From contig JAQFVV010000013.1 of the NCBI GenBank assembly GCA_028023455.1, positions 11,572,579 through 11,636,578 on the forward strand: a stretch of DNA of 64,000 nt, in the 5' to 3' direction. Below the pieces are notes generated by a model, which worked only from the letters and a program-made list of their open reading frames with translations, searched no databases and had not been told where the DNA came from. Shown in pieces: positions 39,997 through 50,289 of this stretch. Every line of letters begins with the position of its first letter. Positions within the stretch are counted from its first letter, which is position 1. The DNA is from Epiperipatus broadwayi (lineage: Eukaryota > Onychophora > Udeonychophora > Euonychophora > Peripatidae). Both the position numbers and the translations under genes were made by a program.

Positions 39997-41512
39997 CAGC
40001 GTTTCCCAACCTGTGGTACGCGTACCACTGGTGGTACGTGAGCTTGCTGGTTGGTGGTACACGAAAAATAATCAATAATGGTGGACATAAAAAATAAAAA
40101 AAATTAAATCATAAAAATATCATAGAAACGTTTTTTCCTATAATTCATAAAAATTATTTTAATGAATAATATTATACAGTAAAGTTGTTAATATGTACAG
40201 TCGATGATCGAAAATCCAGCAATTGATATCGTTTTTTTTTTTTTTTTTTTTGGAGTGCACTTTTAAATTTAGCCGTTAGCCACGAGTAACTTGAGATGTC
40301 GCCGCCACTGTTGTGATAGTGCTGCACTCTCATTCACTTCACCGCATGGCTTACAAGTGACAGGTTATTGTTTGTGATTGTATCGTCTTTGTTTATTAAA
40401 ATTCATTGATCCCTATATAAACTGCTTATTCGAACTTAGACAAGAAGCACAGGGTTTTTTTTTAAGACAATCCTTTTGATCTCTCTTTGAAATTGTATGA
40501 TTTTGATTGGCTTCAGGTGCTTGCATATTTATCTGATATTTTTTGCAAATAAATGAACTTAAATTTGACACTTCAGAATAACTCGATAACGATCTTTAAT
40601 GTTAATGATAAAATTGAAAGTATGATTAAGAAATTAGATTTTTGGAAACAGTGTATTGAAAACAATCAACCGGAAAAATTCGAAACTCTACACATTTTTT
40701 TGTTTGAAAATAAGGTTAGTCTGTCTCAAGATATACAGAAAATATAATAGCACATTTAACAGGATTAAAATTGTCTTTCATGGAATATTTTCCAAAACCC
40801 GAAAACACAAATGATAAGTGGATTTCAAACCCCTTCTATGAAGAAAATTTAGAAAAAGCTACATCATTATCAATAAAAGAGAAAGAAAATTTAATAGAAT
40901 TATCGACACAATCTAATTAATTTTGGTTAAACATTAAAGAATATGAACAGTTCTCTGAGAAAGCTCTTAAATTATTATTACCATTTACTAGTATGGAATT
41001 AGTAGAAAGAGCTTTTTCTTCATATATTTTTTTTTAAAAAAAGTATTGAAACAGATTGAATGCAGCTGTAGACTTAAGGGTAATCTTGCATCTTCTGAAC
41101 CAAATTTCAAAAAATTATATTCTTCGAAACAAGCACAAGGATCTCATTAAATTTATTTTATAAAAACATTTGATTATGATAAAAAAATATATTAATTGGG
41201 TTTTTATAATTTTGTGTTTTTATTAAAACCATTTATTAGTAAATGAAATATGACAAAATAGTAGATAAATATGATACTTTGAACAAACACATACATATAT
41301 GTTACAGTGAGTTTATAATCCAGCATGACGTATGTAATTTGTCTCATTATGTGACGTGAATACATGGTCACCCTATAATATGTATAATGCAAATAAAATA
41401 ACACACTCCCAATAACAAATTTCACAAAATACAATCATTTTTACAAAGTGGTACAATTTAGCATGATATACTACCAAGTGGTACGTGAGCCAAAAAAGGA
41501 TGGGAAACGCTG
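39997..41512 (+). mobile_element. hAT-superfamily DNA transposon (internally deleted)
   Basis: Terminal inverted repeats CAGCGTTTCCCA at the left and TGGGAAACGCTG at the right, followed inward by GTGGTACG-type motifs on both sides. An exact 8-bp target-site duplication GTCTATAT flanks it (39989-39996 and 41513-41520), as expected of hAT elements. The 1.5-kb body keeps only the C-terminal half of a transposase. It lies nested in one arm of a large palindrome, which gives the order of events. Confidence 0.9.
40553..41036 (+). pseudogene. hAT transposase C-terminal remnant (SCAND3/ZBED5-like family)
   Basis: The first open frame (40553-40747) includes NVNDKIESMIKKLDFWKQ and resembles the central segment of the ZBED5/SCAND3-related hAT proteins. 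After a frame shift near 40748, AHLTGLKLSFMEYFPKPEN and then WISNPFYEENLEKA follow, and then LIELSTQSN with a stop. FSEKALKLLLPFTSMELVER (about 40953-41020) is the end of the hAT dimerisation region. The BED zinc finger and the N-terminal catalytic Asp region are missing. At least one frameshift and one nonsense codon are present, so it encodes no active transposase. Confidence 0.7.
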
Positions 41513-41520
41513 GTCTATAT

Positions 41521-42030
41521 AATTAGAATGTAGATTTAAAGATAAGATGGCCACTCTTATCTTTTCAAAAGTCTATGTCTTGTGTTTTAGTTCAAGAATT
41601 TCCTCAATATTCAACAAGATATCATTGAAATATTATGCAATTATAGTACAATACATGTGTTAGAATGAAAAATCCTTACTGTTTAAAATATTTAGGTATC
41701 TCTGCACTAGAAAAGAAAAGATATTTAATAAAAGGTGAAAAAAATAATATGGCATTATAAAAAAAGAAAAGATAATATTATTATTAAAAATATTTTACAC
41801 ACAACAGCAGTGGAATCAATCCTAGGGTCAGTCATTCTACCACTACTCTAAATTGACTAAGATATGTCAACTCTGTGACATATCATTACTAAAAATGATT
41901 TCATCATAGCAGAATTACTTTAATTATGAGACAATAGTTTTTAAAACAAGTTGTATATTTAAATAAATTACTCATAGTAATGTGTAACTTTTTATATAAA
42001 TTAGAATATTTAAATAAAAGTGATTAGGAA
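41521..42030. other. Remainder of palindrome arm and AT-rich spacer
   Basis: 41521-41810 is the outer part of the palindrome's right arm. The rest is A/T-rich without recognisable features. Confidence 0.5.
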
Positions 42031-42185
42031 ATTAAACATTTGTTAATTTACATATAAATTTTATTAATTATAGTGACAAAAGAGTGTTAGCCCGTTCAGT
42101 TTAGTACAATAGTAAAATAGATAGGATTTATATTTAGAGACTCAAACAATTGTCACAACAAGTCTAAGTAGAGAAACGTCTCCAA
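42031..42185 (+). repeat. Direct-repeat block left of the satellite/ISXO2 island
   Basis: TTTACATATAAATTTTATTAATTAT and, about 95 bases on, CAAACAATTGTCACAACAAG and AGTAGAGAAACG have same-strand partners right of the island (see 44310-44590). Confidence 0.45.
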
Positions 42186-42480
42186 GTGATCTGCAGACAC
42201 ATCTACTTGCTAAGATGTGTCCGCATATCACGTGAACATGTCACGTTAAAAAGCGCAACATTAAATCGGTATGCCTTCAGGGTAATACGTCATCGGTTTA
42301 TCATGTGATAAAAAACAAAAGGAATGTCACGTGATACACTGAACACCAGCATGTTTCTTGGTCCTGAAAAAAAATACAAAAAAAAAAAATTAGTGAAAAT
42401 TTAATACGGTGAATACAAAATATAGTAACACAAAATTATTTAAAATGTACATGCATGAAAACTATTCAAAAATCTTAAAA
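42186..42480. other. Mid-GC leader of the satellite island
   Basis: Less AT-rich, with several palindromic hexamers (TCACGTGA-type at about 42229 and 42328) and an AATACGTCATC motif at 42282 that recurs at 44285. No gene recognised. Confidence 0.4.
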
Positions 42481-43485
42481 ATGTGGCCAATTATAACAGC
42501 GCGTAGCGCTGTAGTTGTTGGGGGGGGGCGCCCTTTGTGTTTTTTGACAAGCGAAGCTTGTAGTACAAGATATAAAATACAAAATATAGCCAATGAATTT
42601 ACGAAAAATAATTTGATATTTGTAGAAATATTAACCCAAAAATACAAAAAAACCCCCAACAAATTAGTGAAAATTTACATGCATGAAATACAAAATAAGG
42701 TCAATACAAAATATAAAAACAAAAATTATTGAAAATGTGCCATTAATGGCGATCACATTGGCTAATTTTAAAAGCGTACTGTATAGCCAATGAATTTACG
42801 AAAATAATTTGATATTTGTAGAAATTTAACCCAAAAATACAAAAAAACCCAACAAATTAGTGAAAATTTACATGCATGAAATACAAAATAAGGTCAATAC
42901 AAAATATAAAAACAAAAAATTATTGAAAATGTGCCATTAATGGCGATCACATTGGCTAATTTTAAAAGCGTACTGTATAGCCAATGAATTTACGAAAAAT
43001 AATTTGATATTTGTAGAAATATTAACCCAAAAATACAAAAAAAACCCCAACAAATTAGTGAAAATTTACATGCATGAAATACAAAATAAGGTCAATACAA
43101 AATATAAAAACAAAAAATTATTGAAAATGTGCCATTAATGGCGATCACATTGGCTAATTTTAAAAGCGTACTGTATAGCCAATGAATTTACGAAAAATAA
43201 TTTGATATTTGTAGAAATATTAACCCAAAAATACAAAAAAAAACCCAACAAATTAGTGAAAATTTACATGCATGAAATACAAAATAAGGTCAATACAAAA
43301 TATAAAAACAAAAAAATTATTGAAAATGTGCCATTAATGGCGATCACATAAAAATGTGCCATTAATCGCGATCACATGCCCTACTTTTACATACATTGGC
43401 TAATTTTAAAAGCGTACTGTATAGCCAATGAATTTACGAAAAATAATTTGATATTTGTAGAAATATTAACCCAAAAATACAAAAA
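42481..43485. repeat. Tandem satellite, ~197-bp unit, about 4.5-5 copies
   Basis: AGCCAATGAATTTACGAAAA occurs at 42588, 42785, 42979, 43177 and 43423, giving periods of 197, 194, 198 and 246. The last is longer because it carries an extra partly duplicated AAAATGTGCCATTAATCGCG segment. Units share CCAACAAATTAGTGAAAA, TTTACATGCATGAAATAC, GTGCCATTAATGGCGATCAC and TTGGCTAATTTTAAAAGCG. The first copy differs 5', having an inserted GC-rich tract with GCGCGTAGCGC, a G9 run and AAGCGAAGCTTG. The 107-codon plus frame is a product of the repeats, not a gene. Confidence 0.9.
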
Positions 43486-43706
43486 TTATTTACAAATTAA
43501 ATGTAATTAAGTGGAAGTTTGATAATTGAAGAAATATTAACAAAAATTGTTTATACATTTAAAATAACGATTTAATGCGAATATGGCATTAATGGTGACG
43601 TTACTTTTACATGCATTTGGATTACTTATTGTCTATATTCAATAATATAATTAATTCTAAAATTATAATTATTATAAAAAAAAGTAAAATTACTTACAAA
43701 TAGCGT

Positions 43707-44027
43707 TCACTGTGGAGGACTGAATTGGGATATATGTTCTAAAATTGCAGCGAAAGGATCAGCTTTGTACGACTGCCTCCACATAAACTCGCTCACGAAA
43801 GTCATTTTGGAGCCAACAAACCACGTGCCTTTTCTAATTGCAATTTCTGACAGGCAATCCTTCAAGTTACACCGCCATTGTTTCTTGGAATTGTGAATAT
43901 ATTTTTTCGTTTCATGCCCATTTTGACATAATTTCCTTTTGGGGAGAAGACCGCGGTCTTGTAAGAAGATGATCGCTTCTTCCTCCGTACTCGGTAAACT
44001 AAACAAGGTTCTTGGAGCTTCAGCCAT
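43707..44027 (-). CDS. IS1595/ISXO2-like (Merlin-type) transposase N-terminal domain ORF
   Basis: A 106-codon intact minus-strand ORF with a clean ATG start (MAEAPRTLFSLPSTEEEAI). Residues ~34-66 form the zinc-ribbon of ISXO2-like transposases: CQNGH then a basic stretch, WRCNLKDC and IRKGTWF (C-x2-H and C-x4-C ligands, then the R-K-G-T-x-F signature). The following FMWRQSY keeps the expected helix. The DDE catalytic domain is missing: the frame ends TGA (43709-43707) after QFSPPQ, about 200 residues short of a whole transposase. A GTAAGT lies shortly downstream (about 43693), so splicing to a lost or distant exon is conceivable, but the stop comes first. It could be a truncated Merlin-family element, or a domesticated zinc-ribbon protein (inference). 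The upstream sequence is unusually CpG-rich. Confidence 0.6.
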   Translation of the reverse strand: MAEAPRTLFSLPSTEEEAIIFLQDRGLLPKRKLCQNGHETKKYIHNSKKQWRCNLKDCLSEIAIRKGTWFVGSKMTFVSEFMWRQSYKADPFAAILEHISQFSPPQ

Positions 44028-44089
44028 ATCACAAAGTAAAATATCAAGGACGCAATGGAAGAGCTGAAAAAAATCACTGTGATCAAGTG

Positions 44090-44310
44090 GATAGCAAAAT
44101 CACAATAGACAGAAAAATCAAAAAATTTCCCAAACCTCTCTCCGAATTTTAAATCTCGCGGTTAAAAAAAAAAAAAAAAAAATTGACTCTCTGATGGATT
44201 AATCACGCCAGTCACTTCGTTGCCATGACAACGTTGTCATACAAAGATCGTCGATGCCTACCGGAAGGGAAACCGGTGGGTCAAATACGTCATCAGGCAA
44301 ATTATCCGTA
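44090..44310. other. CpG-rich leader of the ISXO2-like ORF
   Basis: Upstream of the minus-strand ORF, the sequence is GC-richer, with an A19 run near 44165. It has an inverted ACAACGTTGT palindrome at 44228-44237 and a CCGGAAGGGAAACCGG hairpin near 44260-44275. This could be the promoter side of the ORF or the end of the mobile element. No A/T box arrangement is decisive. Confidence 0.35.
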
Positions 44311-44590
44311 AGTACCAACATTTACATATAGAGTTTTATTAATTATTATTACAAAATGGCATGGTTTATTCTGTTTAATGTAATGATAAGAGAATATACA
44401 CGTCTATAAAAATAATATACGCAGTATATTTTGAGCTCAAGGCTCAGACAATTGTCACAATAAGTGCAAGTAAAGAAATATTCCTCTCATATGTAAATGA
44501 AAAATATTTATACTCGAAATGTATTTCTAACAATGAAGTGATTCGAAACTATAAATATTTTCATTTACATACAAATTTTATTAATTATCT
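44310..44590 (+). repeat. Direct-repeat blocks right of the satellite/ISXO2 island
   Basis: ACATTTACATATAGAGTTTT with ATTAATTAT (about 44318) and CAGACAATTGTCACAATAAG with CAAGTAAAGAAA (about 44455) repeat the blocks at 42031-42185 in the same orientation. A third copy of the first block, TTTACATACAAATTTTATTA, lies at about 44563. Same-strand copies at both sides suggest duplicated flanks or a larger repeat unit around the island. Confidence 0.4.
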
Positions 44591-44699
44591 TGGCATCCTC
44601 ACAATAAACCATTTTTGTGCCTATACATCTTGCACACCCAATTACTGCAATTTTATCTATTTCATTTATTTTTAAAAATCAAATCAAAGAGAGGATTTT

Positions 44700-46121
44700 C
44701 AGACACAATCATGAATAATTTTCAATATTTTTGAGACCAATGTATCAGTAATGTAGATAAAATAGTTGCACTCTTTATATTTTTGAGATAAGGATCTATT
44801 TTGATTTCACTAAGCTGGATATCTTTGTCAAAATCTAATTAAGTACATAAAATAAATATATTATTAAAAATCATTATTGAAAAGATGACCACAGTACTCT
44901 ATTCATCTGATCAAAATGTCCATTAACATATAAGAATGTCATTGATGAAATAAACAAGACTGTGACTTCAGGTTTATAAATGACTATAAATGAATGTCCT
45001 CTATCTCCTTTGTAGTTTTAATGCATCAATCATTTAACTAAGTCTCTAAAGTTATTATGAAGCTCTACACTTCATTTATTACTCTGCCAAGCAAAAAATA
45101 TTACATGCTTTCTTTTAGTCAAGTCATTAATATTAATATTACTCATGATTCTTCTTTTTAGTAAACCAAAAAGATATATTTGTAGTCATAACATATTCTT
45201 CAAAAGAATTCCATGCCTCACTAACTTGGCAATCTTGGAAGTCCAAATTAGCAATTTCCATGTTTAATAGGTGTTGAAATTTAAAACAAATATGATTGGA
45301 ATAAAACATATTTTTAATGCAACTTTATAATTTTAATCTTAGAGAATACTAATCTAAAATCTGACTAACACACTATACTTGTTTCGGACTCTTAATGCAA
45401 TCAATTATAGAACATTGTTTGAAGTATGGGTATATCCACGTTCTTTTATAATGAAGCATCTAGCAATATTATTATTACCAACTTTTGTTCAAATTCTACT
45501 ATTTGTATCAACACATGCATTAAAGTAACCAAAAAGAAAAATCACCATTGCTATTATTTCTATAATAATTCTTTCATTCTTGAAATTTTATAAATCAAAT
45601 GATATAGGTAATGCACTAATTATAATGAGCACAGATGGTATTGTGCAAGCCAAGTTTTAATACCATTAGCTTTTCAATGAAATATTGAGAAATTCTAAGA
45701 ATAGAAGAGATTAAATTACACTTTACAGCAAATCCAATATGATACAGCCGTTTCATTAGTTGATCTGTTCTTCCAAAAAAAAGTTGTCACCAGCTATCTG
45801 TTCTATTGAACTTCCTTCTTCTGGAAAATGAATTTCACTAGAAACAGCAATACTAATTTTACATTTTTTTAACAGAGATGTCCTCCATTCGGGTTTTAAA
45901 GAGTTTGTATCAAATAAAGTTGGCGCAATAAATATGCATATATATATTTCTAGTATTACCACACCCTCTTGTTTTATTACTACTACTGATAATATTATTT
46001 CTACAGCTTTAATGAGTAATCCGCCGAATACGATAATTAATTTTTTCCACAAACTAATTATAGGGATGTGTCTAAAGCTATCTAAAAATGAGAAGTACTG
46101 GGTATAAAAAACAAACAGCAA
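44700..46121 (-). pseudogene. Decayed LINE endonuclease domain, second copy (CR1/Jockey-like)
   Basis: The minus frame 46121-45756 contains LFDTNSLKPEWRTSLLKKCK, SIAVSSEIHFPEEGSSIEQ and DNFFLEEQI. These match the N-terminal endonuclease blocks of the family: N-x-SL-x-PEWRT, then A-x-SET-x-x-x-x-GS-x-x-E, then Y-x-FFWKG. Just past its stop, in another frame, HIGFAVKCNLISSI and LMVLKLGLHN match the GFAI and LMTLRL blocks. Further downstream, traces parallel the relic at 33430-34600 block for block, so they are two copies of one family. The catalytic Glu of the SET block is kept (SSE), but frame breaks make the copy inactive. Confidence 0.6.
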
Positions 46122-47803
46122 AATTTTTATTTCAATTACTTTTAGTTCACAACTTTTTCAAATTAAAATATATATATTTAAAAAAACTAAAATTAAAATA
46201 AAAGACATTAAAAAAAAATCATTAAATTCTCCAAAGGGAATATTTCTAATTGCCTTAAACATTCTAAACGTTTAAAACAAACCAATGCACGCTCACTACA
46301 AAGAGCTCTTAACTCTCTTAGGAGTTTTAACATTCATATTCTAAAAGAATCCCCACAGCTAAATGTGTCAACAGAAAAAATTATGGCTTGGTAGAAAGAC
46401 AGACACATCTCAAAAGATTTTAAATTAAAAATATTGATCCAGTTTTTTTTTAAAAAGAAAGAAAACTGACTTCCATAGTTAAAGAATTAGTAATAGGAAG
46501 TGGTGGATGCTAAAATTGATTAACAAGGGCTAAAGAGTTTTACAATCAATTATTCTTATTCAAAAGTAATAACCAATTAATGTATTAAAAGATAACAAGT
46601 CTCGGAGTGCATTAACTAATGAAACAGTACAAAATTTGACGTATTAGAAAGAAAAAGTCTTTTTAATTTTTACAGCATCGTTCTTGATTATATTTGCACT
46701 TTTTCAATGACCTTTGAACAAATTCGTGGAGTTTAAAAGCTGTTAAATTTAGAAATAATGAATAGGAGGACCCGAGAATCAAATATCATTCCTTAATAAA
46801 TAATTTCTTTCAGTGATGGTCATTTAGTCATAAAAGTAGTCAAAGAACTTCGTCTTTAAATAATACAAATAAATAAATAAACGTATATCTGTGTGACTTT
46901 TGTGGATTCAAATAAAATAAAAAGGCAAAAACTCTATTGGACAATAATTATTTCTTCGCATCCCTCCCCAGATGAACTGGGGAAAAGAAAAACATTTATC
47001 ATCATGAATATAAATAACCAAATTCCACAGAGCCCAAAGGAGAAAGACTAGAGATAACTAAAGTTTATTATCATAACAATCAGAAAAGGATGTATAAAGA
47101 ACAATTAGTATCATTAGCATCGCCTTGTGAAGAAATTAAAAAGCGAATTTAGAAAAAAGAACGGGAATAGTAAAAGGTCCAAGATCATCAAATAATTAAT
47201 ACTGCAGAAAGAAAAATTAGTGCTACTATCTGATTTAATTCAATGCCAATATGTCCAGATTTGAGTTAAGCAAAAATTGAGAGCATTTTTATGGTTTTCT
47301 TTTTATGTTCTATCCTATAAATGAGAATGGCTAAAATTTATTTATCAATATTTATTGCAAGGATAGCTAAGATGACTATAGGAAGACTATTTGAAAATAA
47401 TCTCAGCTATTAGAAAAAAATTTTCCATTTAAATTTCAATCCCAAATTCGTGATTGAAGTAAATTAATGTTCTAAATACTATTCTATGTAGCTTTCTACA
47501 TATGTAATTATGAATATGCATTTTCACAAAAGTGTAATATAAAGATCCATCTTATGAAAGCAGGCAATATTGAAAAATTTAGAAAATGCTTATTTAGTTC
47601 TGTTATGGCTACAATCATAACTATTTGGAATTATAAATAAGGTTAAATAGAGCAATTTTTATATCTATCTTTTGGGTAATTTTTTATTTTTATTTTATTT
47701 TAGTAAAATGAAAACCATCTAAAAGAATGAAAAAAAAAAATGGATCAGAGAATTTAGTTCTGTCATTTTGTCTACTGAAATATTGAAAGTTAAATTTAAA
47801 AAC
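46122..47803. other. AT-rich spacer or intron
   Basis: No gene recognised. Composition is slightly less AT-rich at 46600-47250 but without an interpretable frame. If the exon candidate at 47804-47853 is real, this is its downstream intron on the minus strand. Confidence 0.4.
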
Positions 47804-47853
47804 CTGCAAATTTTTAACTATTGGTCCAGCTGCTTCAAGTCCTTTAGTTAAGA
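47804..47853 (-). CDS. Candidate small internal exon (minus strand)
   Basis: On the minus strand TTTTTCAAG precedes a 50-base open segment, which ends TTTGCAG followed by a GTTTTT donor. It has two bases completing a codon plus exactly 16 codons: LTKGLEAAGPIVKNLQ, a helix-like, normally composed peptide in an otherwise AT-driven region. The donor is weak (GTTTTT). Its start phase fits the end phase of the exon candidate at the window edge (63936-64000). I do not recognise the protein. An armadillo-like helix would fit the look of the peptide, but that is a guess. Confidence 0.3.
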
Positions 47854-48960
47854 CTTGAAAAATGGTTGTATTTAAAGTTATCATTCTATAATGCAATTTT
47901 CAGATAATTAAAACTTAATAAATTATCACTGCTCTTGAAAAAAAAAAGAAATTATTAAAGTTTCACAAGTAAACATTAATTCACAAAATAATAATGTTTT
48001 ATCAAGTAAAGGTGTTATCAGTAGTTAGCTTATTTTCTTTGAATACAATTCCCAGGTGCAATGTCATCTCTTCAGTTTCTGCACAGATCAATTTGGACTG
48101 AACACATGAAAAGCTATTGATATTTTGAATTAAAGTTAAAAATTCATTTTTTAAAACAATAGAGCTGTTTAAAATCCTATTTGGAAAAATAAAATCTCAT
48201 ATCTTGCATATAATTTTGCAAAAACAGTGATAGTAATAGAATAAAAATAAATAAAATTAAACAAAAAACTCTACTACAGTTTTCACACTGCTGTAATATT
48301 TTATTAAATAGCAAAATAAAATTCCTGAAAACAATAATATATATATAAAACATTATTTGTTGTAAAATGCAAATCCTGTAGTATATGACCATATGATGCA
48401 TGTTCCACTTGACTTTACTATTCATGTCCTTCAAAAAAAAATATCGCAAACATTATATAACTTGTTAATATTTATAAGAAAATTATTTTTAACATATCAT
48501 TTAAAATTCTCACTAATGCGTAAAGAATGTCTATTAAAATAAAACTATGGACAGCTGTGATCCTTATCAACACCAACCATTCTCTTGAAAAATCTTCATT
48601 TATTATTTTTATTATCTGAATATATATTCTTCAAAAACTTCTATTATCAAGATAAAATTTTAAAGATGATTTTAGTTTTTTTTCCTATAAACAATTTGGT
48701 CATATATTGTCAAACAAAATTTTAAAAAAATCAGAAAATACCAATGAATTAATAAGCTTAATTGTAATATCTTAACAGAATTTTAGTTTACAATAAATGA
48801 GCAAATTTGCGAATCCAAAAAAAGTTCTGAAATCAAGGATTTTAGTTTAATGTTGTTTTACATGAATTATTAAAAATAACATAATGCAATGTATGGATAT
48901 TTTTAGACAACTTCACTATTAATAAAACATCATAAATAAATATGTAATTTCTCCGTTTGC
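47854..48960. other. AT-rich spacer or 5' part of the Penelope-like element
   Basis: A/T-rich with no recognised motif. The 90-codon minus frame at 48177-48449 has no domain. Some of this may be the 5' portion of the Penelope-like element that follows. Confidence 0.4.
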
Positions 48961-48970
48961 ACTTTTCTTT

Positions 48971-49441
48971 TTGATTGAAAAATATAATATGGATAGTCAA
49001 AGAATAAAATTTATTAACAATATTTTAAAAAGTGCTAAAAATAAAGCTTTAAATAATAATGCATACTATATGATATATCCTTCTTGTGCTGTATGTCCTT
49101 GTATTTTTGCAAATATAAAATTACATAAAGAATGTAATCCTTTGCGAGTTATGATAGATTTTGGTGGTTCATTCCTGTATCAGACTTCTAAATATATTGG
49201 TAAGCTTTTACAATACTTTTTAGGATTTGGGAAAAACATTATTGCTTCATCATTTGACTTTGTAAATAATATTAAAAATTTGGTGATTGATGAGAATGAT
49301 GTTATTGCTCCATTCGATATAATAGAAATGTATGGATCTATTGACAGAATGAATTCCATAAAAACAATTGAACATACAATAAAAAGTAAAAATATTTGTA
49401 AATATATGACAAAGTTTATTAAACCATTAAGCATCACATGA
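48971..49441 (+). pseudogene. Penelope-like RT, N-terminal half
   Basis: 156 codons. Residues ~40-75 hold the conserved C-x-x-HKECNPLRVMIDFGG and LYQTSKYIGKLLQYFL blocks, typical of the region before RT motif A (PLRPI-x-x-x-GS, YNLAKFLAKIL). VIAPFDIIEMYGSIDRMNSI (residues ~113-132) is motif A, with the catalytic Asp kept (FD). The frame ends 20-30 residues later, just before the palindrome at 49468-49561. In an active element this region continues into motif B. Confidence 0.75.
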
Positions 49442-49467
49442 TCACATTTCCTATACTAGCACATTAA

Positions 49468-49561
49468 TTGTTGATAAACAGAGCAAAACTCTCCATACAG
49501 TATTGCCACCTGTGCACAGGTGGCAATACTGTATGGAGAGTTTTGCTCTGTTTATCAACAA
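49468..49561. repeat. Perfect 94-bp spacer-less palindrome inside the RT gene
   Basis: All 47 bases of the left arm are exactly complementary to the right arm, meeting at GTG|CAC (49514/49515) with no loop. Arms run TTGTTGATAAACAGAGC to GTATTGCCACCTGTG and back. An exact 9-bp repeat ATTGTTGAT at 49467-49475 and 49567-49575 brackets it. Removing one repeat and the intervening 91 bases rejoins the Penelope RT sense across the gap (a peptide reading TLIVDSLKIF). So it is an insertion into the RT gene, and it is very young judging by its perfection. Confidence 0.95.
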
Positions 49562-49612
49562 AATTTATTGTTGATTCTTTAAAAATTTTTAATGATAACA
49601 TTTGTTGCATCA

Positions 49613-50173
49613 TTTGAAGGTCAATATTATAAAATGTCTAAAGGTTGGCCTATGGGTCTGGCTATAGGTGCACAAGTTTGCAATTTTGTTTTATCTACAT
49701 ATGAGAGTAGTATTTTAAATGTGTACATTTGGAGATATTAAAATTTACAAAAGATTTGTGGATGATATTTTTGTTTGTGGAAATACTAATACTATAAATT
49801 TACTTGTAGAGGAATTAAATAAGTTGAATGGCTTGAAATGGACTATTGAAAATGAACAGGACAAAAATATTAAATTTTTAGATTTAATTATTACAAGAGA
49901 TAACAGTATATTAAATTACAAATTAATAATTAAGCCACTGCAAAAAATTGTAAATCAAAAGTACCAATTATGCATAAGATGGCACGTTTTAGATCTTTTT
50001 TGTTTCGTAATGAAAAATTATGTTGTTACCAAAGTGATAAACTGAAAAATATTGAGATATTTAGCAAGGAATTGCTTGATGTTAGTTATAAAATGGAAGA
50101 AATAAGCAATACTTTATGTCAATTTAAAGAAAGTTATAATGGTTTAAAGGAAATAAAGATTAATAGTAAATAA
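49613..50173 (+). pseudogene. Penelope-like RT, C-terminal half with FVDD box
   Basis: KMSKGWPMGLAIGAQVCNFV (motif B) is followed after a frame change by RFVDDIFVC (motif C, two catalytic Asp kept) at about 49756-49780, and by NGLKWTIENEQ and FLDLIITRDN (motifs D/E). A further frame change near 49960 gives CHKMARFRSFLFRNEKLCCY and then a polar linker to about 50173. These are the expected domains in the expected order, but spread across two frames, so no full-length RT is made. Confidence 0.75.
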
Positions 50174-50289
50174 TGGATATTTATTCTATTTATTTCAAAT
50201 CCACAAGTGAAACTTTTTAAGGATATATAATAAGAATGTGTTTAATGCTTCATTCTATGTTCCAAACAATATTAATAAATTAATCAATA

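Larger units (their letters stand above)
39245..41810. repeat. Large palindromic repeat, one arm interrupted by a hAT element
   Basis: The blocks TTTAAACAGTAAGGATTTTT, CACATTCGCTGTACTG, ATCTCAATGATGTCTTG and TTGAGTATTGAGG run left to right, and then reappear as their complements immediately after an axis at about 39721. The same block starts the left arm again at 39301 and closes the right arm at about 41690, so each arm carries the terminal motif at both its ends. Between these, CAATCAAAAGCATCTCAGTT (left) mirrors AACTGAAATGCTTTAGATTG (right). The hAT element at 39997-41512 sits inside the right arm, so the palindrome is older than that insertion. Confidence 0.75.

Noticed and set aside
42481-42560. 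Integrated giant-virus DNA suggested by GCGTAGCGC and GCGAAGCT palindromes
   Set aside because: Two short motifs are not enough. No viral gene is recognisable and the neighbouring ORF is better explained as an ISXO2/Merlin-type transposase piece.
42409-42732. 107-codon plus-strand frame across the satellite
   Set aside because: It is made of the repeat units themselves, read in one frame. Other units do not keep the frame and the peptide has no domain.
42481-43485. CRISPR-like regular repeats
   Set aside because: The units are ~197 bp, near-identical throughout with no unique spacers, and the context is a eukaryotic genome.
42186-44330. TIRs of a Merlin element around the ISXO2 ORF
   Set aside because: The AATACGTCATC motif at 42282 recurs at 44285 in the same, not inverted, orientation. 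No inverted ends with 8-9 bp duplications were found.
49180-49437. 85-codon minus-strand ORF
   Set aside because: Antisense shadow of the Penelope-like RT frame, which has recognisable motifs.
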